Assembly (NCBI GenBank): GCA_006503475.1
Contig: RSEH01000087.1
Coordinates: 62,001 to 126,000, forward strand
DNA: 64,000 nt
From: Stentor roeselii
Taxonomy: Eukaryota > Ciliophora > Heterotrichea > Heterotrichida > Stentoridae
Direction: 5' to 3'
Shown in pieces: positions 59,482 to 64,000 of this stretch. The notes beneath the pieces are model-generated. The model did not search any database and was not told where the DNA came from. It saw only the letters and a list, made by a program, of their open reading frames with translations. Position numbers and translations under genes: made by a program. The number at the start of each line of letters is the position of its first letter. The first letter of the stretch is position 1.

Positions 59482-60567
59482 ATGAATAGAATTTTAAGTT
59501 CTCAAGAATTAGCTCAAGTTTTAAAGGCTGGGGCAAGACCTTCATTTAAAGATTTGAAGGAAATGAAAGGAATTGTTGAGGTTGTCGTCACTTTGATGAT
59601 GGAAACTGAAAATCTTTCAGAGATTCGACAAGGGGTTGATGAAATTGGAGCTATTTGGAGGATTTTTTCGATTAGAGCTGTGAACTGGGAACTTCTTCGT
59701 GATTCGGAGATTTTTGAAGGTGTTTTGAATGGACTTGAATTTGTGTTGAAGGTGTTAAGGGAAGGGAAAAAGGTTTTTGTTCATTGTGCTGCTGGATTTC
59801 ATAGGACTGGATTTTTTTTGTATGTTTTAATACGACTTATGGGATTGTCAGTCAATGAAACTTTAAAGACTATTCATGAAATACGACCTTTAGTCCTTTT
59901 GAAAGCTGGGAAACATCGACTTGAACTAGGTGAAAAATTTTACCAGTTTTGTAATTACCAGTCTGTACTCTTTCCTTTTTATCGAGTGCCGGATATTAGA
60001 CTAGGAGATTTTTTGAACCCTGAATTGCCAGTTTTCGCTTTTTTTAAAGTTTTCTTTGAAGATGACTTTGAGATGAACGAGTTTACAAATATTGAAAAAC
60101 CTGGAAAATTAGTAAAAATTCAATACTCTTGCACAACTTTTAACTTTTACAAGTTCGTTCTTGGAGGTGAACTTTATGTCAGAACAGGTGAAAACTTTTG
60201 TTGGAAAGGAAAAAGAAAAGTAAGTCAAAGTGGAAATTCAGAATTTATAGTAAGAGGAACTCAGTCTGTCCAAAACAAAGAAGTCCAAAGATTTGACGGT
60301 GAAGTGAAAGAGATGGAAGAAGCTGATTTGATTTTAGATGAATTTTTGACGAGTTCCACTGAAAATACTGAAATTGTGCTTGTTGGGTATCAGTCTTTCT
60401 TTGATCTTGAGTTTTTTTCGAAGTGCTGTCCTCGGGTGCATCGAAGGTTAAACTCCAGGATCATTGATTTGAAGACTTTCAGGATTTTTGGAATGACTGG
60501 CAAGTGTTACAATATTTACGATGACTTGAGAATGTGCGTAGATTTAAGGAAATTGATTTTAAAATAA
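59482..60567 (+). CDS. Dual-specificity-type phosphatase with C-terminal exonuclease-like region, 361 aa
   Basis: Residues ~1-155 form a DSP/PTP domain with the catalytic loop HCAAGFHRTG: C102 and R108 are the HCx5R pair. IHEIRPLVL follows, as in DSPs. Residues ~185-361 resemble a DEDD exonuclease fold: EDDFEMNE (Exo I-like D-x-E), GYQSFFDLEFF (Exo II, compare HNxxFDLxFL), RIIDLKTF and YNIYDDLRMCVDLRKL (Exo III, Y-x3-D form). This second assignment is by pattern only. If right, the protein couples phosphatase and nuclease folds, a combination I do not know from other organisms. Start is directly at the stop of the previous gene. Confidence 0.75.
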   Translation: MNRILSSQELAQVLKAGARPSFKDLKEMKGIVEVVVTLMMETENLSEIRQGVDEIGAIWRIFSIRAVNWELLRDSEIFEGVLNGLEFVLKVLREGKKVFVHCAAGFHRTGFFLYVLIRLMGLSVNETLKTIHEIRPLVLLKAGKHRLELGEKFYQFCNYQSVLFPFYRVPDIRLGDFLNPELPVFAFFKVFFEDDFEMNEFTNIEKPGKLVKIQYSCTTFNFYKFVLGGELYVRTGENFCWKGKRKVSQSGNSEFIVRGTQSVQNKEVQRFDGEVKEMEEADLILDEFLTSSTENTEIVLVGYQSFFDLEFFSKCCPRVHRRLNSRIIDLKTFRIFGMTGKCYNIYDDLRMCVDLRKLILK

Positions 60568-60816
60568 AGACAGTTGAATATATTTAAATTTGTTGAATTT
60601 TAACGAATTTTTGAAGGAATTCAGAAATTTAATTGAATTTTAGGAATTTACTAAATTTTGGATTAAAGCAGCAGGACTTTTCTTAAAAGTAACAAATTTG
60701 ATTTGTTTTAACTTAGTTTTAATTAAGAATTCACTGACAAGCCATAAAATTGAATATTTTCCCTCACAAGATAAGCTTAAGTAATCTCATTTTTTCAGTG
60801 GCTCAGTTTGAAATAA

Positions 60817-62130
60817 ATGAAAATATTATCAGTCCTATTCCGCACTCTGTTGATCTCAAGCATCCAGTCCTTCATAATCGGTCTTCAAGTGATCCTGTCA
60901 TCTGTAAAACTCGGGCAAGTCGGCGAAGAAGAAGAAAAAATGCTACTAAAAACAGAATTTCTGCACTTTTTAGGTTCAATTTCCGCCCTTCTGTTTATAT
61001 CCATGCAAACCTCATCAAGCTGTAAAAACCCCATCACAACTTTTTCAATACTAATGGTAATCTCTATTCAGCTCGTGACTTTCATTCTCTTCTTCGTATT
61101 GTTACCTTTAAACCACTCTTTCTTCGAATTTTCCTTCATTTTCTGCATACTTTTTGAAAGGTTCTTCGAAGGTGTTTGGCTTATATCAAGTTTTTCACTA
61201 CTAGTTCTTGAAAACTGGGAAAATTCAGGATTTTTTTTAATCTTTTTGTCATTTTTGGTGAAAGTTTGTTATCTTGTAGGAGTGAATTCTTTTATCATCA
61301 TCTTAGAAGGTTTTGAATTTTCAATCATTTATCCTTTAGCTGTTGTTATTTTCATCTTTGGGATAGTCACTTGTTCGACGTGCATTCAAGACCTGATCAA
61401 TTCAAGAAACCTTGAAGAAAAAGACCCAGCTACTTGGAATCAAATAACAAGATGCACAGTAATTCATATTCAGGGCTTCAATTTTAACTTAGCAAATCTT
61501 TTTTACTCGTTTTTCTGTTACTTCTTGATAATCATCTGTATCGAAAAAGAAGAAGAATCCTTTTCTGACTTAAAATTTTACAAGTTTTTTGGAACTTTCA
61601 TTGGAGTCTTCTTCGGCTTGATGATTGTTTTCTTTTTACTCAGGACTTGTCTCAGGTTTAGAATTTTAGCGAATTTTGGAATGATTTTAATGGGAACTTC
61701 TGTAATTGTTTGGAGTTTCGTTGATTCTAATCAATTTCAAAAGGTTTCTTTTTATGTCGCTCTTTTGGCGACTACTGGGTTTTTAATGAACGCGATTTTG
61801 ATTATTCGAGATATTTTTACAAATTGCAGAAATCAGATGATTTTTACGAATTATTTACAGCTGAGCTTGAAACTTTCAGCGATTTTTTATGTTTCTTTTG
61901 TGTTTGCAGAGAGTTTGGCTTATTCTTTACATTATTTGAATCCACAGGTGGTTAAAGTTTATTTTTTTAAGGTTTTGGCGGCATTTTGCTTTGCTTTAGC
62001 TGTTGTTGCTGAGATTAAAAATCGTGGCTTTTTGGAAAAGAGGGAGTTAAGGATGTTTGCGAGGAACTCTAGTAGTATTGGAGAGCTTGTGATTAAGGGA
62101 AGCGAGGTTCAACTTGAAGATGGTAAGTAG
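60817..62130 (+). CDS. Multi-pass membrane protein, about 11-12 TM segments, 437 aa
   Basis: Hydrophobic helices cover most of the sequence. The first hydrophobic segment is near 9-28, and the larger loops contain CIQDLINSRNLEEKDPATWNQITR (~195-217) and the short IEKEEESFSDLK (~247-258). The C-terminal 35 residues are polar and cytosolic-looking. Count and length fit an MFS- or permease-like carrier, but the MFS signature motifs are absent and no family is recognised. Start context is AAATAAATG. It ends with TAG. Confidence 0.75.
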   Translation: MKILSVLFRTLLISSIQSFIIGLQVILSSVKLGQVGEEEEKMLLKTEFLHFLGSISALLFISMQTSSSCKNPITTFSILMVISIQLVTFILFFVLLPLNHSFFEFSFIFCILFERFFEGVWLISSFSLLVLENWENSGFFLIFLSFLVKVCYLVGVNSFIIILEGFEFSIIYPLAVVIFIFGIVTCSTCIQDLINSRNLEEKDPATWNQITRCTVIHIQGFNFNLANLFYSFFCYFLIIICIEKEEESFSDLKFYKFFGTFIGVFFGLMIVFFLLRTCLRFRILANFGMILMGTSVIVWSFVDSNQFQKVSFYVALLATTGFLMNAILIIRDIFTNCRNQMIFTNYLQLSLKLSAIFYVSFVFAESLAYSLHYLNPQVVKVYFFKVLAAFCFALAVVAEIKNRGFLEKRELRMFARNSSSIGELVIKGSEVQLEDGK

Positions 62131-63678
62131 TTTGATTATTAAATTAGTTAAATTTAGAGAAATATTGGATTTATTGAGAAATTTTTGATTTTTTGGAAGT
62201 TTAGATTTTTGCAGTTTGAGATTGATGAAGTTTTTTTGGATCTGAAATCTTTTTGGAAGCTTTCATTCAATATGTAATGAGGATTTAAATATAATATGTG
62301 TTTTTATTAAAGCTCAAGCAACTTGTTATGCTAAAGCTTCACTTCTTTGTCGAATAAGAAAGCCTCCAAGCTGATATTCCTTGTTACCTTATCTAGTGAA
62401 TGAATTTCATTGGTGCATTTGAATTAGTGAAAATTAGGACTTTTTAATCTATTTGATACAGTTTTATAATTTTTCATATTCCATAATTGTGATATGATTC
62501 AAAACTTCTGTGATAAAAAGGCTGCTAGGGTTTATTCAACAATAAGTAAAAATTCAAGAATTCAACAAGAAAACTTAAAGAATAGCAAAATCATGATACA
62601 CCCTTTTAATACTTTTTTACCCTAATGCTCTTCATGTACTTAACAATAATATATAAGGTTCAGATGATTTCTTACTGAATACAATAAAAAATTATAAATA
62701 TAAAATATTGAGCACAAATTTCTTTAATCTATTTCAAGTCAAAGCCTTTATTCAAGCTAAAAATTGAAAATTTTTATAATTTCAACTTTTCTAACTTGAG
62801 GATGTTCAAAAGTCGCTGTTAAAAATCCTATAATTGATTCCTGATAAAAAATTACATGATTAGTATAGATGACTATTATCAAGTAAATAGCAAGTGTCAA
62901 TATATAATTCAACATTGTTTATTTCACTTTGAGGAAAATCGAGTTATTATCACTCATCAGCATTAAGGTTGAAGACTTAAAACTATTTCAGAGTAAAATT
63001 CATTACTAAATATCTTTTCAAATCTGTTGTTTGAATAGACATTAATGTTAATTTTATTCACAAGATTTTCATGAAAATTTGAGTCAATTGCCAGATGGTG
63101 GCACGCTTGATGTTTAAAGGAGGCAATCTTTAGTTTAAGCCCATAGCTGAAATACTATTAAATCAGCCTGTACATTATTTTTTCTCTAGTGTCAAGTAAT
63201 TACTTCTGCTTCTATTTAGGTGTAGGTTTAAGATTTTCTTGAAGGTTCTTTTCAAGTTAATCTCTAGATATGATTGAGTTGTTAAATTCATTAGACAACA
63301 ATCAGTTCATTCATTCTTGATAAATACAAATCAATCATATACCATAAAGATTCTGTGTAACGATATCAATATTCTTGAATCACTTAGAACATCCATCATA
63401 ACAACTCTTTAAAATAACTATCTTATGCATTCAAGTTAACTAAAACCCTTGCAAATAAATAGAAAATGACAACTACACCTTTAATAAAACTCTAACCTAA
63501 ACATAAAAACATTCAACCTAAGAATTTCCAAATTTCTTTAATTTCAGTAATCTTCTCATAAAAAAGACAACAAAATAACCTTCTAGACATTCTTTCACTT
63601 TCCTAGCAATCATGAACCATTAAATTTTCCAGATAATCAACATAAAATCTCCTTTCGATCAACACAAAGTCTAATAAA
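62131..63678. other. Gene-free AT-rich interval
   Basis: 1.55 kb with no supported gene on either strand. The last ~200 bp before 63679 are A/C-rich and G-poor on the plus strand, as upstream of other genes, so promoter activity is expected there. No repeat, tRNA or mobile element was recognised. Confidence 0.5.
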
Positions 63679-64000
63679 ATGGTCAGTGCCGACACCTACA
63701 TAGTAATAGTGATGGTGATGTCAGTATCCTACACCCTAACCTTCGGTTTTTGCATGTACCAAACAAACAAATTCAACTACTTCAACGACGACTGGCGCCA
63801 CACGAAAGTCTTTTACATCTCAGTAATAATCCAAACATTTATCCGAATGACGACCTTCGCCCTTCTTACATTTGCAGTTCCACGTTCAGACAGAGGAAAT
63901 CTTCTGATAGTTCTAATGCGTTCAATTCCAGACACCCTTTTCTTCATAAACTACACACTTTTAATCTACCAAACACTCAACATTTTCTATCATTCTCATA
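63679..64000 (+). CDS. TOM1/TOM3-like multi-pass membrane protein, 3' end outside window
   Basis: The 107 visible residues begin MVSADTYIVIVMV with a first TM helix, then a cytosolic stretch (YQTNKFNYFNDDWRHTK), a second TM (VFYISVIIQTFIRMTTFALL), and SIPDTLFFINYTLLIYQTLN, close to the LPxLLFFxTYTLLxxFWAEI element of plant THH1/TOM1/TOM3 proteins, which are 7-TM endomembrane proteins related to GPR137. The gene runs off the right edge with no stop. Start is preceded by TAATAAA. The family match rests on this one motif and the spacing. Confidence 0.6.
   Translation, partial: MVSADTYIVIVMVMSVSYTLTFGFCMYQTNKFNYFNDDWRHTKVFYISVIIQTFIRMTTFALLTFAVPRSDRGNLLIVLMRSIPDTLFFINYTLLIYQTLNIFYHSH

Noticed and set aside
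60750-61025. A 91-codon frame overlapping the multi-pass membrane protein
   Set aside because: It is out of frame with, and overlaps, the much longer hydrophobic protein at 60817.
1-64000. Origin from Blepharisma or another ciliate with reassigned stops
   Set aside because: TGA, TAA and TAG all terminate intact genes here, and Blepharisma reads UGA as tryptophan.

Overview
This window looks like macronuclear DNA of a heterotrich ciliate, most likely Stentor or a close relative. Four observations support this. The genes are packed very tightly on both strands, often 10-60 bp apart. Coding frames are long and almost free of introns, including a 12.6-kb dynein. Two introns can be seen and both are exactly 15 nt (26584-26598 and 48174-48188). 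TAA, TAG and TGA all act as stops (TGA ends the gene at 2077 and the kinesin at 19062), so the code is standard, unlike most ciliates. The species is inferred. Gene-free stretches are very AT-rich.

Layout. 1-9.4 kb: the 3' end of a helical-repeat protein, an unknown gene, an ASNSD1-like asparagine synthetase-domain protein, three unknown proteins (one coiled-coil, one with a myristoylation-type start, one cysteine-rich at its N-terminus), then a LIN54-type CXC protein 15 bp before a very divergent, CENP-A-like histone H3. 9.7-15.2 kb: a Piwi protein with a complete catalytic tetrad, a bubblegum-type acyl-CoA synthetase and a SAM methyltransferase. 16.6-24.8 kb: three unknown genes (two with overlapping divergent start codons), an atypical kinesin, a 7-TM receptor-like protein and a TPR/RRM-like protein. 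26.4-39.5 kb: a small secreted EF-hand protein with a 15-nt intron, then a complete axonemal dynein heavy chain. 39.6-46.2 kb: two paralogous zinc-finger proteins flanking a decayed third copy. 46.5-54 kb: an oxygenase-fold-like protein, a WDR48/UAF1 homologue interrupted by a 15-nt intron, a CCCH/RING protein that overlaps it by one base, ribosomal protein eS26, a type I membrane protein, a Rab GTPase and an MFS transporter. 56-64 kb: a LITAF-like protein, a centrin, a PX protein, a START-like protein abutting a phosphatase with an exonuclease-like C-terminal region, a multi-pass membrane protein and the 5' end of a TOM1/TOM3-like membrane protein.

The genes do not form one pathway. Cilium and cortex genes (dynein, centrin, kinesin), nuclear and chromatin genes (H3 variant, CXC protein, Piwi) and signalling or membrane genes are interspersed, as expected of a compact protist chromosome. 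The most notable items are the CENP-A-like histone, the two 15-nt introns, the phosphatase/exonuclease-like fusion, the degenerate kinesin motor, the zinc-finger family with its pseudogene, gene overlaps that leave no room for a conventional promoter, and a block-wise alternation between G/T-rich and A/C-rich sequence along one strand, seen both in 5' flanks and inside genes.
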